From Bradyrhizobium sp. MOS002 (GTDB lineage Bacteria > Pseudomonadota > Alphaproteobacteria > Rhizobiales > Xanthobacteraceae), in the NCBI RefSeq assembly GCF_003020115.1, contig NZ_PYFX01000007.1, positions 124,001 through 188,000 of the forward strand: a stretch of 64,000 nucleotides of DNA, in the 5' to 3' direction. Below are positions 56,622 through 64,000 of the stretch, piece by piece. The notes beneath the pieces were generated by a model. It saw only the letters and a list, made by a program, of their open reading frames with translations, searched no databases and was not told the origin of the DNA. The first letter of the stretch is position 1, and the number at the start of each line of letters is the position of its first letter. The position numbers were made by a program, and so were the translations under genes.

Positions 56622-57782
56622 ATGAGTACGAGTATCGCTGCGCAAGGTATCGCGGCACGGAAGTCCAAAGGGTTCTCGAGCAATTCTTATCGGAAGCCTT
56701 CCCGGAAAATGACCACGCAAAACGTGCTTGGCGCCGCCGTGATCGGCTGCGTCGTGCTTGGCGCCGGCTGGACCATCTACAGCAACATCTTTGCCGCCAG
56801 CGTCTATCCGACCGTCGGCAGCAGCGGCTACGACGAGCCCGTGATCAAGCGCGCGCCCAGGGTCGCGCTGCGGGAGGCCGGTGAGGCCGTCAAGGAAGCC
56901 TTTGCGCTCTTGCCCGACCGGTTGCAGGTGGCAGCGCCGATCTCGCGCGAGATGTTCAACGATCGCTTTGCTGCGGCTGCGACCCAAGGCGTGACATCGA
57001 ATGCGGCGGGCGCCGCGCCCGCAACCAAGGTCGCCGAAGCCAAGGACGCGCCGAAGCCGAGCGTGATGGCAAGGGTCGCGGAAGTCCTGAAGCCAGGTCC
57101 CGCCAAGATTGCTGACGCTGCGAAGTCCAAGCGCGGCGCCGACGCGCCGGTGCAACTTGCCTCGGCAGATCCGGCCGAGATCGTGCCGGCGCCTGAGGCG
57201 AAGCCAAAATCCTTCGCCGATCGCGCCAAGGCCGCGGTGATGTCGGTCACCGGGCCGCGGCAGTCGATGGTGGAAAAGCTTTGGGGCAAGCGCGAGCCGT
57301 CCGGCGGGCTGCTCGCCTATGCCTCGGCCGACGCCAGCGTCACCGCTTCCATCGCGCCGAAGGAGCAGAATCCCATGCTCGGCGGCTCGGCGCCCTACGA
57401 CCGCTCCACCGCGGTTTACGACATCAGCGCGAAGACGGTGTATCTGCCTGACGGCACCAAGCTCGAGGCACATTCCGGCCTCGGCTCTAATCTCGACGAT
57501 CCCCGTTCCTCGCGCATCCGCATGCGTGGCGTGACGCCGCCGCACATCTACGACCTGAAGCCGCGCGAAGCGCTGTTCCACGGCGTTCCGGCGCTGCGCC
57601 TGACCCCGATCGGCGGCGAGAGCGCGATCTACGGCCGCGACGGCCTGCTCGCGCACACCTTCATGCTCGGGCCGAATGGCGACTCCAACGGCTGCGTGTC
57701 GTTTAAGGACTATTACGCGTTCCTCGACGCCTACCGCAACAAGGGCATCCGTAGGCTCGCGGTGCTGGCGCGGGTGGAGTAG
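56622..57782 (+). CDS. DUF2778 / L,D-transpeptidase-like (Tlde1-type) membrane-anchored protein
   Basis: 386 aa; ATG at 56622 with AAGG five bases upstream. One membrane helix (residues 35-57), then a long Ala/Pro/Lys linker (60-255), then the DUF2778 domain from about 265: HSGLGS, GVPALRLTPIGG, His345 in LLAHTFMLG and Cys358 in SNGCVSF, the His-Cys pair of YkuD-like/Tlde1 enzymes. Likely acts on peptidoglycan from the inner membrane. Behind a CtrA site, so cell-cycle control is likely. Confidence 0.82.
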   Translation: MSTSIAAQGIAARKSKGFSSNSYRKPSRKMTTQNVLGAAVIGCVVLGAGWTIYSNIFAASVYPTVGSSGYDEPVIKRAPRVALREAGEAVKEAFALLPDRLQVAAPISREMFNDRFAAAATQGVTSNAAGAAPATKVAEAKDAPKPSVMARVAEVLKPGPAKIADAAKSKRGADAPVQLASADPAEIVPAPEAKPKSFADRAKAAVMSVTGPRQSMVEKLWGKREPSGGLLAYASADASVTASIAPKEQNPMLGGSAPYDRSTAVYDISAKTVYLPDGTKLEAHSGLGSNLDDPRSSRIRMRGVTPPHIYDLKPREALFHGVPALRLTPIGGESAIYGRDGLLAHTFMLGPNGDSNGCVSFKDYYAFLDAYRNKGIRRLAVLARVE

Positions 57783-57805
57783 GCCCAGTCAATTCGAGAT
57801 CACGC

Positions 57806-57840
57806 AAAAGGGCCGCTTGCAGCGGCCCTTTTCTTTTTCC
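57806..57840. terminator. Bidirectional terminator
   Basis: AAAAGGGCCGC (57806-57816), loop TTGCA, GCGGCCCTTTT (57822-57832), then CTTTTT. Serves the DUF2778 gene and, read in reverse (T-run from the AAAA), the SDR gene. Confidence 0.85.
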
Positions 57841-57856
57841 GCTTCACGGGTGCTTT

Positions 57857-58681
57857 CTAGCCCGGCCAGCACTGCCCGCCGCCGTCGATCCGCAGCACCT
57901 GGCCGGAAACGAACGCGCCCATGGGACCGGCGAAGAATTCGACGACGCGCGCGACCTCGTCGACGGTTGCGATTCGGTCGAGCGTGCCTGTCTCGACCAT
58001 TCTGTCGGGGTCCACCGCGCGTGTCCCGAGGAAGCGGCCGGTACGGGTATCTCCGGGCGCGATGCAGTTGACGGCGATATCGTAGGGGCGGAGCTGGTCG
58101 GCCAAGCATCGCGTGTAATGGGTCACGCCGGCCTTCGACACCGCATAGATCGAGCCCTGGGTACGCCCCTTGAAAGCCGCGACCGAGCCAAGCGTGACGA
58201 TGCGGCCGCGTCTTCGCTCCATCATGCCGCGCGCGACCGCCTGGCATGTCAGGATGGTGGAGAGCAGATTGCGCTCCAGCACCGCGCGCACATCGGCCTC
58301 CTTGATGTTCACCGCATCGTTCGGATCGGGCTTGCCGCCGCCGGCCGCGATATCGCCCCCGGCATTGTGCACGAGAATGTCGATCGGGCCGAGTGCCGCT
58401 TCGGTCTCCGCGATGACGCGAGCGATGTCCTCGCCCTTGGTGAGATCGCCGAGCACGCGCTGGCTGCGAACGCCGAATTCCCGGCCGATCTCGGCGGCGA
58501 CCGCGGTGAGGGTGGTGCCCTCGCCATATTCGGCCGGCCCGTTCTCGCGCATGCCGTGGATGGCGACGTCAGCGCCGAGCGCGGCAAGCTTCTCTGCAAA
58601 CGCGCGGCCGAGCCCGCGCCCCGCGCCGGTCACCAGCGCAACTTTGCCTGCCAGAATCTTGTTGGTGTCATGCGATGTCAT
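57857..58681 (-). CDS. SDR-family oxidoreductase
   Basis: 274 aa from ATG 58681 (AGGA upstream); a longer frame is rejected. Classical short-chain dehydrogenase: NAD(P) motif TGAGRGLG, NAG in VHNAGGD, catalytic Ser in LGSVAAF, Tyr-Lys in YAVSK. It follows the RpiR regulator by 22 bases, so it is probably controlled by it and works on the substrate imported by the divergent ABC transporter. Confidence 0.9.
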   Translation of the reverse strand: MTSHDTNKILAGKVALVTGAGRGLGRAFAEKLAALGADVAIHGMRENGPAEYGEGTTLTAVAAEIGREFGVRSQRVLGDLTKGEDIARVIAETEAALGPIDILVHNAGGDIAAGGGKPDPNDAVNIKEADVRAVLERNLLSTILTCQAVARGMMERRRGRIVTLGSVAAFKGRTQGSIYAVSKAGVTHYTRCLADQLRPYDIAVNCIAPGDTRTGRFLGTRAVDPDRMVETGTLDRIATVDEVARVVEFFAGPMGAFVSGQVLRIDGGGQCWPG

Positions 58682-58703
58682 GATCTTGTTCCTGTTATGA
58701 ATG

Positions 58704-59537
58704 TCAGTCGGCTGCGAGATCGAGGCCGATCGCCAACGCCTGCACGAGGCACATCGGTGCGACAAGCGTGCGCAACGCAGGCTCAGGCATATCCTGGATC
58801 TCGAACACGACGCTCGCGCCCTCGACGATCGGGCTCAAGAGGCTGTCGGTGATGGAAATCGTGGGTACGCCCCGCGCGACGAGTTCAGGAAACAGCCGCG
58901 CCGTATCCGGATAGTAATTCCGGAAGCTGATCGCGACCAGCGCGTCCTCCGTGGTCGCGGCATGCGACTGCTCATGGATGCTGCCGCCGGTGCCGTCGAG
59001 CAGGACGACACGCCGTCCCAGCTTGCGCAGTACGTAGGCCAAATGAATCGCAACTGGAAACGAGCCGCCGAGGCCGAGCAGATAGATGTCGCGCGCCTTG
59101 GCAAGGATCGCGGTTGCAGCGTCGAGTTCGCGCGCATGCACGGACTGGCTCAGCGTGACCAGTGCCGATTGGGCTTCCGAGACGAAGCGCGACAAGACCG
59201 CGGCCGGCTGGCGGCCGAGCACTGACTTCTCCTGGCTCTTCATGCGGGCGAGACGCGCCTTGTAGCTTGGCGCGACGCCGGCAACGAGGCGTGAGCGGAA
59301 TACCTGCTGCATCTCGGTGAAACCGCCGAACCCGAGCGCATGCGCGAAGCGAACGATCGCCGACGGCGGGACCCCTGAGCGCTGCGCCACCTCCGCCACG
59401 GTGCCGAGCGCGACATCGGTCGGATGGTCGAGCACGAACTCCGCGATCTGTTGCAGCCGGCCGGACAACGCCCGATGCCGCTGCGCAATCGCGCCGCGCA
59501 GTTCGTCATAACTCATGGCGCCAGCCGCCTTGTTCAT
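58704..59537 (-). CDS. RpiR-family regulator
   Basis: 277 aa. N-terminal HTH_6 (TVAEVAQRSGVPPSAIVRFA) and C-terminal SIS domain (about 120-260; GLGGSFPVAIHLAYVLRKLG, HAATTEDALVAISF), which binds a phosphosugar or similar ligand. Divergent from the Liv-type operon, with an operator-like region between. Confidence 0.9.
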   Translation of the reverse strand: MNKAAGAMSYDELRGAIAQRHRALSGRLQQIAEFVLDHPTDVALGTVAEVAQRSGVPPSAIVRFAHALGFGGFTEMQQVFRSRLVAGVAPSYKARLARMKSQEKSVLGRQPAAVLSRFVSEAQSALVTLSQSVHARELDAATAILAKARDIYLLGLGGSFPVAIHLAYVLRKLGRRVVLLDGTGGSIHEQSHAATTEDALVAISFRNYYPDTARLFPELVARGVPTISITDSLLSPIVEGASVVFEIQDMPEPALRTLVAPMCLVQALAIGLDLAAD

Positions 59538-59591
59538 CGAGTCGATCTCCGGATCGGTCGCCTGTTTAACGGCATTTCACGGTTTGGATCA

Positions 59592-59630
59592 AATATTCTA
59601 CTTTACATAGTAGATGGAATGAATATTCTA
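59592..59630. promoter_or_regulatory. Candidate RpiR operator
   Basis: TCTACT (59597-59602) mirrors AGTAGA (59609-59614) with 6 bases between, flanked by direct repeats AATATTCTA at 59592-59600 and 59622-59630 (30 bases apart). AT-rich against a GC-rich genome and between the divergent rpiR and ABC-operon starts. Confidence 0.6.
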
Positions 59631-59672
59631 ATCTCACAAAAAAGCAAAAGACTTCGAAAACGGGAGGACACG

Positions 59673-60965
59673 ATGAGAGGGCGTCAGATCTCACGGCGAA
59701 GCGTTCTGAAGGGCAGCTTGATGGCGAGTGTCATCGGCGGCACCGGCAGCTTCTTCGGCCCGTGGCGGCAGAATCATGCCTGGGCGCAAGGCGCGAAACC
59801 GATCAAGCTTGGGCTGACCTGCGATGCCAGCGGTCAATACGGCAACAGCGGCCAGGATGATTTCCGCGGCATAAAGATGGCGATCGACGAGATCAACGCC
59901 AAAGGTGGCGTACTCGGGCGCCAAGTCACTTTCATCACGGCGGACACCGAGACGACGCCAGCTACCGGCAGCCGCGTCGCCGAACGTTTCATCACCCGTG
60001 AGGACTGCACCATCCTCATCGGCGCGCTGCATTCGGGCGTCGCCAACGCCATCACGCAGGTCGCCAGCAAATACGGTGTGATCTACATGAACACCAATTC
60101 CTCCGCGCCGAGCGAAGCCGGGGAGAACTGCTCACGCGTGAAATTCGTCTGGGACGGCAACGGCACCAATTTTTCTAAGGCGTCGGTCAAGAACGCGGTC
60201 GATTCCATCGGCAAGAACTGGATGCTGCTGACCAACGACTATGTCTGGGGTCACACGACGTCTGCCGCGACCAGGACGCAGGTCGAAGGCGCTGGTGGCA
60301 AGATCATCGACAATCTGCTGGTGCCGCAGAACACGCGTGACTTTACCGCCTATCTGCTGAAGATCCAACAAGCAAAACCCGATGTTGTGGCGACCGCGGT
60401 TGGTGGCGACGACATCAAGGCACTGCGCGAGCAGGTGGCGCAGCTCAAGCTCGACGGCAAGCCGGCCTGGATCAACAACCAGCAGGACTGGCCCGATGTG
60501 TGGGGCGCGCCCGACAGCCTGTTCGGCGTGTTCGGAACGACGTGGTATCACAAGCTGCCGCTGCCCGGGGTCGCCGAATTCGTCAAGAAGTGGCAGGCCG
60601 CCAACAAGGACGGCCCGATCCCGGTGCCGGGCAACGTCTCCTACAACGGCTATATGTCCACGCGCGAACTGCTCCGCGCGATCGAGCGGGCAGGCTCGAC
60701 CAACAACGTCAAGATCATCAAGGAGCTCGAGAACCTGAAGGTGTCGGCGACCGATCGCATGCAGCATTTCGACGCCTACATGGATCCGATGACGCACCAG
60801 ATGCAGCAGACGATCTATCTGGCGCGGCGCAATGCCAAGCCGGCCGACAATACCGATCTGTTCGAGATCATCAGCTGGACGGAGCCGAAATCCGCCGCCG
60901 ACGACGCGGCACCCGGCAAGTGCAAGCTCACGCCCTACGAGCAGGTGCCGACCGTCGACTCCTAG
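59673..60965 (+). CDS. ABC transporter substrate-binding protein, Tat-exported
   Basis: 430 aa; ATG at 59673 with GGGAGG. Twin-arginine signal SRRSVLKG followed by a hydrophobic stretch, so export folded. Type I periplasmic-binding fold of the Leu/Ile/Val-amide-urea class (KLGLTCDASGQYGNSGQDDF, TTPATGSRVAERF). Opens an SBP-HMGF operon with RpiR and an SDR divergent. Substrate is not known; the SDR and RpiR hint at a sugar- or polyol-like compound, but that is inference. Confidence 0.88.
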   Translation: MRGRQISRRSVLKGSLMASVIGGTGSFFGPWRQNHAWAQGAKPIKLGLTCDASGQYGNSGQDDFRGIKMAIDEINAKGGVLGRQVTFITADTETTPATGSRVAERFITREDCTILIGALHSGVANAITQVASKYGVIYMNTNSSAPSEAGENCSRVKFVWDGNGTNFSKASVKNAVDSIGKNWMLLTNDYVWGHTTSAATRTQVEGAGGKIIDNLLVPQNTRDFTAYLLKIQQAKPDVVATAVGGDDIKALREQVAQLKLDGKPAWINNQQDWPDVWGAPDSLFGVFGTTWYHKLPLPGVAEFVKKWQAANKDGPIPVPGNVSYNGYMSTRELLRAIERAGSTNNVKIIKELENLKVSATDRMQHFDAYMDPMTHQMQQTIYLARRNAKPADNTDLFEIISWTEPKSAADDAAPGKCKLTPYEQVPTVDS

Positions 60966-61046
60966 AGACGGCGTGTCACGCCGCAGAACGAGCGGCGCGC
61001 ATCTCGTGCGCCGCGCGCCCGGGACCATCGGCGTCCCGGGTGAGAC

Positions 61047-61991
61047 ATGCCAGTTGCGAGAGCCCAAACCTTGTTCGACCTTCTTCCGCATCTCCTGAAC
61101 GGCCTGACGCTCGGCCTGTTGTTCGCGCTGATCGCACTCGGCTTCATGCTCATCGTCGGGCTGATGGAGCAGATCAATCTCGCGCACGGCTCGCTGTTCG
61201 CGCTCGGGGCTTATATCGCCATGCAGCTCACGGGGCCGCGCCCGCCATTGCCGATAGAACTTGCGAAAGCGTGGCTCGCGCTGCCGCTGGGCTGGCGCTA
61301 TGCCGCCACGTTAATCATCGCGCCCGTGATCGTGAGTCTGGTCGGCATGCTGATCGAGCTCTGCATGCGGCGCACTTATGGCAAGGATCCGCTGTACGGG
61401 CTGCTCCTGACATTCGGCGCCGCGATGGTGATCGAGGAGATGATCCGCCTGGTCTGGGGCACGCGCGATTACGTGCTGCAGGTGCCGTCCGCCATCAATG
61501 GGGGCTTCCCGTTCGGCGACCTGATCTGGTCGACCTATCGCTTCTACGCAGCGGGCATCGCCGCCGGGGTCATCGGCCTGGTCTGGCTGTTGATCGAAAA
61601 GACCTCGTTCGGCGCGACGGTCAAGGCCGGCGCGCATGACAGCGAGATCGTGCGCGCCCTCGGTATCAACCTGTCACGATTGCGGCTCCTAGTCTTCGTG
61701 TTCGGCACGATGCTGGCCGCGATCGCGGGCATCATCGTCGCGCCGATCTGGGGCATTCGCCCGCATATGGGCGTCGATGCCGTCATTCCTGCGTTCCTGG
61801 TGATCGTGCTCGGGGGCGTCGGCAGCTTTTGGGGTGCGGTCGTGGCGGGTCTCATGGTCGGGCTGTGTGTCGGTCTCGCCGGCGCCTACGCGTCCGAATG
61901 GTCGCTGTTGTCGATGTACATCTTGCTCGTTGCCGTCGTGACGTTCCGCGCGCGTGGCCTGTGGGGCAAGAAGAGCGTGCTCGAGGCCTAA
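61047..61991 (+). CDS. ABC transporter permease, LivH type
   Basis: 314 aa, about eight helices. GLTLGLLFALIALGFMLIVG and QINLAHGSLFALGAY match LivH; KAGAHDSEIVRALGINLSRL is the coupling loop. 81 bases after the binding-protein gene. Confidence 0.9.
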   Translation: MPVARAQTLFDLLPHLLNGLTLGLLFALIALGFMLIVGLMEQINLAHGSLFALGAYIAMQLTGPRPPLPIELAKAWLALPLGWRYAATLIIAPVIVSLVGMLIELCMRRTYGKDPLYGLLLTFGAAMVIEEMIRLVWGTRDYVLQVPSAINGGFPFGDLIWSTYRFYAAGIAAGVIGLVWLLIEKTSFGATVKAGAHDSEIVRALGINLSRLRLLVFVFGTMLAAIAGIIVAPIWGIRPHMGVDAVIPAFLVIVLGGVGSFWGAVVAGLMVGLCVGLAGAYASEWSLLSMYILLVAVVTFRARGLWGKKSVLEA

Positions 61992-61996
61992 AGGGA

Positions 61997-63040
61997 ATGA
62001 TTGTGGGATCAAAAACTTCACCGGACGCCGCGCGCCTCGTGACGCCGACGATGCTGGTGCTCTGGCTCGTGCTTGCAACGGTGCCGCTCTGGATCACGCG
62101 GATCGGGCTCTATCCCTATCTCGGAATCGAGATCCTGATCTGGTCGCTCTATGCGCTCGCGTTCAACCTGGTGCTGGGCACCGCCGGACTTCCGTCGTTC
62201 GGTCATGGTGCCTATTTCGGCATCGGCGCCTATGCGTTCGGTCTCTGTCAGCTCGAAATCGTTGCAAATCTCTGGATATGTCTGATTGCGGCGGCCGCGG
62301 TGGCGGGCCTCGCCGGCGTGCTGGTGGCGCTGTTCATCTCGCACAGGCGCGGCATCTATTATGCCTTCATGACGATTGCCTTCGGCCAGATCTTCTGGAC
62401 ACTGGCGATCAAATCGCACCGGATCACCGGCGGCGAAGACGGACTTCTCAAGATCAAACGGTTGCCGGCCGATTTCGGGCTGGTGTCCTTCGATCTCACC
62501 GACAATGTCGCGTTCTACTATTTCGTGCTCGCCGTCTTTGCGGTCGGTACCGCTGCATTGTGGCGGCTGGTGCACTCTCCCTATGGCCGCGTGGTCGCTG
62601 CGATCAGGCAAAGCGAGGTTCGTGCAAGCCATCTCGGCTATAATGTGTGGCTCTACAAGGTCGCGGTCTTTGCGCTGTCGGCTGCCGTCTCGGGCCTTGC
62701 CGGCGGATTGTTCGCCATGGCGCAGCTCGCCGCATTCCCTGACGTCATGAGCCTGCATCAATCCGGCTACGTCGTGATGATGACGCTCGTCGGCGGCGGG
62801 CTCGTCAGCTTCTGGGGACCGGTGATCGGCGTGTTTCTCTTCCTCACCGCCCGCGACGTGATCGGCGCGCTGACCAATGCCTGGATGCTCTATTTTGGCC
62901 TGCTGTTCATCGCGATCGTGCTGTTTCGCCCCGAAGGCATTGCTGGCGCGATATCCGCTGCCGTGCAGCAGCATTCACTCGGCGCGTTACGGCAGCGTGG
63001 CACGTCGGCGATGCGGCTGCTGTTCGGGAGCGGGCGATGA
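61997..63040 (+). CDS. ABC transporter permease, LivM type
   Basis: 347 aa from ATG 61997 (AAGGGA upstream), 5 bases after livH; the longer frame is rejected. About nine helices, LivM marks LAFNLVLGTAGLPSFGHGAY and GRVVAAIRQSEVRASHLGYN. Ends in a basic tail; its stop overlaps the next start. Confidence 0.9.
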   Translation: MIVGSKTSPDAARLVTPTMLVLWLVLATVPLWITRIGLYPYLGIEILIWSLYALAFNLVLGTAGLPSFGHGAYFGIGAYAFGLCQLEIVANLWICLIAAAAVAGLAGVLVALFISHRRGIYYAFMTIAFGQIFWTLAIKSHRITGGEDGLLKIKRLPADFGLVSFDLTDNVAFYYFVLAVFAVGTAALWRLVHSPYGRVVAAIRQSEVRASHLGYNVWLYKVAVFALSAAVSGLAGGLFAMAQLAAFPDVMSLHQSGYVVMMTLVGGGLVSFWGPVIGVFLFLTARDVIGALTNAWMLYFGLLFIAIVLFRPEGIAGAISAAVQQHSLGALRQRGTSAMRLLFGSGR

Positions 63041-63780
63041 ACATGATCGAAGCTGCAGCCGTTCATGTCCGCTTCGGCGATCGCGTCGTGCTGGAAAGCG
63101 TCGATCTCGCGGTCGCGGAGGGCGAGTTTCACGGTGTGATGGGTCCGAACGGCGCCGGCAAGACCACATTCTTCAATGTCCTCACCGGCCGGGTGAAGCC
63201 GAACCGGGGCCGAGTCCTGCTCGCCGGCGAGGATGTCACGGGCCTTAGCCCGCACCGCATCGCCGCCAAGGGCATCGCCCGCTCGTTTCAGATCATGACA
63301 CTGTTCGACGAATTTTCCGCGCTTGACAACGTCATGATGGGCTTGCCCGAGTTTCGCGCCCGCAGCCACGATGTCGCGCGCGCAGCGGCAGGCGATAGCC
63401 GGTTTGCCGCGAAGTCCTCCGAGGCGCTGGCGGCAGTCGGGCTTGCCGACAAGGGCGACATCCGCGCCAAGGACCTGTCCTATGGCGACCGGCGCGCGCT
63501 GGAGATCGCGGTCGCCCTGGCGCAGGCGCCCCGCGTGCTGTGCCTGGACGAGCCGACTTCCGGCCTCGGCTCCGATGGCGTGCAGCGGCTCGCAGCCCTG
63601 ATTGCACGCCTGAAGGGGCGGCTGACCATCGTCGCCATCGAGCACGATATGGAGTTCTTGTTCTCGTTGGCTGACCGCATCTCGGTCATCCATTGGGGCC
63701 AGGTAGTGGCGCGCGGAACGCCACACGAACTGCAGCAGAACGAATGGGTGCGGCGCTCCAATCTCGGAAAGTTCGCATGA
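63037..63780 (+). CDS. ABC transporter ATPase, LivG type
   Basis: 247 aa. Walker A GPNGAGKTTF, signature LSYGDRRALEIAVALA, Walker B VLCLDEPTSGLG and switch His in IEHDMEFLF. ATGA overlaps at both ends. Confidence 0.92.
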   Translation: MNMIEAAAVHVRFGDRVVLESVDLAVAEGEFHGVMGPNGAGKTTFFNVLTGRVKPNRGRVLLAGEDVTGLSPHRIAAKGIARSFQIMTLFDEFSALDNVMMGLPEFRARSHDVARAAAGDSRFAAKSSEALAAVGLADKGDIRAKDLSYGDRRALEIAVALAQAPRVLCLDEPTSGLGSDGVQRLAALIARLKGRLTIVAIEHDMEFLFSLADRISVIHWGQVVARGTPHELQQNEWVRRSNLGKFA

Positions 63781-64000
63781 TCCTCGAAGTAGACGCGGTC
63801 GATACCTTCTACGGCGAGACCCAGGCGCTGTTCGGCGCCTCGCTCGCGATCGAGCACGCCAAGGTGTTTGCGTTGCTCGGCCCCAATGGCGCCGGCAAGA
63901 CAACCATGCTCCGCTCGATTCTCGGGCTGACGCGACCGCGCCGCGGCTCGGTTTGTTTCGACGGCCACGATGTCACGCGCGATCCGACCCACGAGATTGC
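63777..64000 (+). CDS. ABC transporter ATPase, LivF type, 3' end outside window
   Basis: The first 74 codons are visible: MILEVDAVDTFYGETQALFG, then Walker A LGPNGAGKTTM and the start of the helical region (DVTRDPTHEI). The frame is open at the window edge. Completes the second Liv-type transporter. Confidence 0.88.
   Translation, partial: MILEVDAVDTFYGETQALFGASLAIEHAKVFALLGPNGAGKTTMLRSILGLTRPRRGSVCFDGHDVTRDPTHEI

Noticed and set aside
56622..57782. Type VI secretion effector
   Set aside because: DUF2778 proteins can be Tlde1 effectors, but no T6SS, immunity gene or PAAR/VgrG adjoins it, and the protein has its own membrane anchor.

Overview
The window is a chromosomal segment of an alphaproteobacterium, almost certainly a Bradyrhizobium close to B. 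japonicum/diazoefficiens. The main reasons are high GC with strong third-position bias, a bradavidin gene nearly identical to my memory of the B. japonicum protein, two Liv-type ABC operons, a CtrA-type full site, a sigma-54 promoter, and several families of dispersed intergenic palindromes typical of that genus. These are recognition from memory, not database results. I saw no rRNA, tRNA, CRISPR array, transposase or prophage. The segment reads as ordinary core/accessory chromosome with small repeats rather than an island.

Layout. 1-4.7 kb: two tandem caspase-like (peptidase C14) genes, the first cut by the window edge, then a beta-propeller (LVIVD-type) protein. 4.9-7.5 kb: M20 amidohydrolase and purB. 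7.5-9.0 kb: an operator-rich gap, a 33-codon ORF, a TetR regulator and a small hypothetical. 9.1-11.1 kb: a LuxR-type response regulator with a MoxY/NarX-type kinase. 11.3-15.7 kb: five genes in one direction: a MotA/TolQ/ExbB-like channel protein, a one-TM protein with a YfaP/DUF2135-like domain, a two-TM protein, a metallophosphoesterase, and a Ser/Thr kinase fused to a universal-stress domain. I do not recognise this set as a described system and rate it the most interesting object here. 15.7-19.4 kb: two small ORFs, rpe, a Ser-rich EF-hand protein behind a consensus sigma-54 promoter, a KTSC protein and a P1-type self-processing peptidase. 19.5-22.9 kb: a hybrid PAS histidine kinase with a divergent single-domain receiver. 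23.0-28.1 kb: livHMGF and livK. 28.4-32.0 kb: a Gln-rich small protein with a terminator, a membrane protein, and pcaBDC of the protocatechuate branch of the beta-ketoadipate pathway.

32.1-39.0 kb: a cox-like maturation cluster (coxG, coxS, coxM, coxD, coxE, split XdhC/CoxF, and a fused molybdopterin-binding/MobA-like protein) with no coxL in its expected place. 39.1-42.0 kb: bradavidin, DUF4189 and DUF2000 proteins, then an ArsR-AHSA1-GFA operon. 42.1-45.8 kb: a TetR-HlyD-ABC-ABC2 efflux operon with a perfect 20-bp palindrome at the regulator promoter and a dispersed palindrome inside the HlyD reading frame. 45.9-50.6 kb: a class III cyclase, PhzF, DUF488/DUF72 and two small exported or membrane proteins. 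50.6-53.5 kb: 16-bp iterons before a GT2-GtrA glycosyltransferase and a GT39 (ArnT-like) transferase. 53.5-57.8 kb: CHASE2 adenylate cyclase with FecR, and a DUF2778/L,D-transpeptidase-like protein behind a CtrA site. 57.9-64.0 kb: an SDR-RpiR pair divergent from a second Liv-type operon (Tat-exported binding protein, two permeases, two ATPases, the last cut by the window edge).

Functionally the window mixes amino-acid uptake and aromatic catabolism with several signalling modules (two two-component sets, two class III cyclases, a kinase/phosphatase pair). Start sites were moved from the longest open frame wherever a Shine-Dalgarno sequence, a family-typical N-terminus or a signal peptide supported a shorter one.
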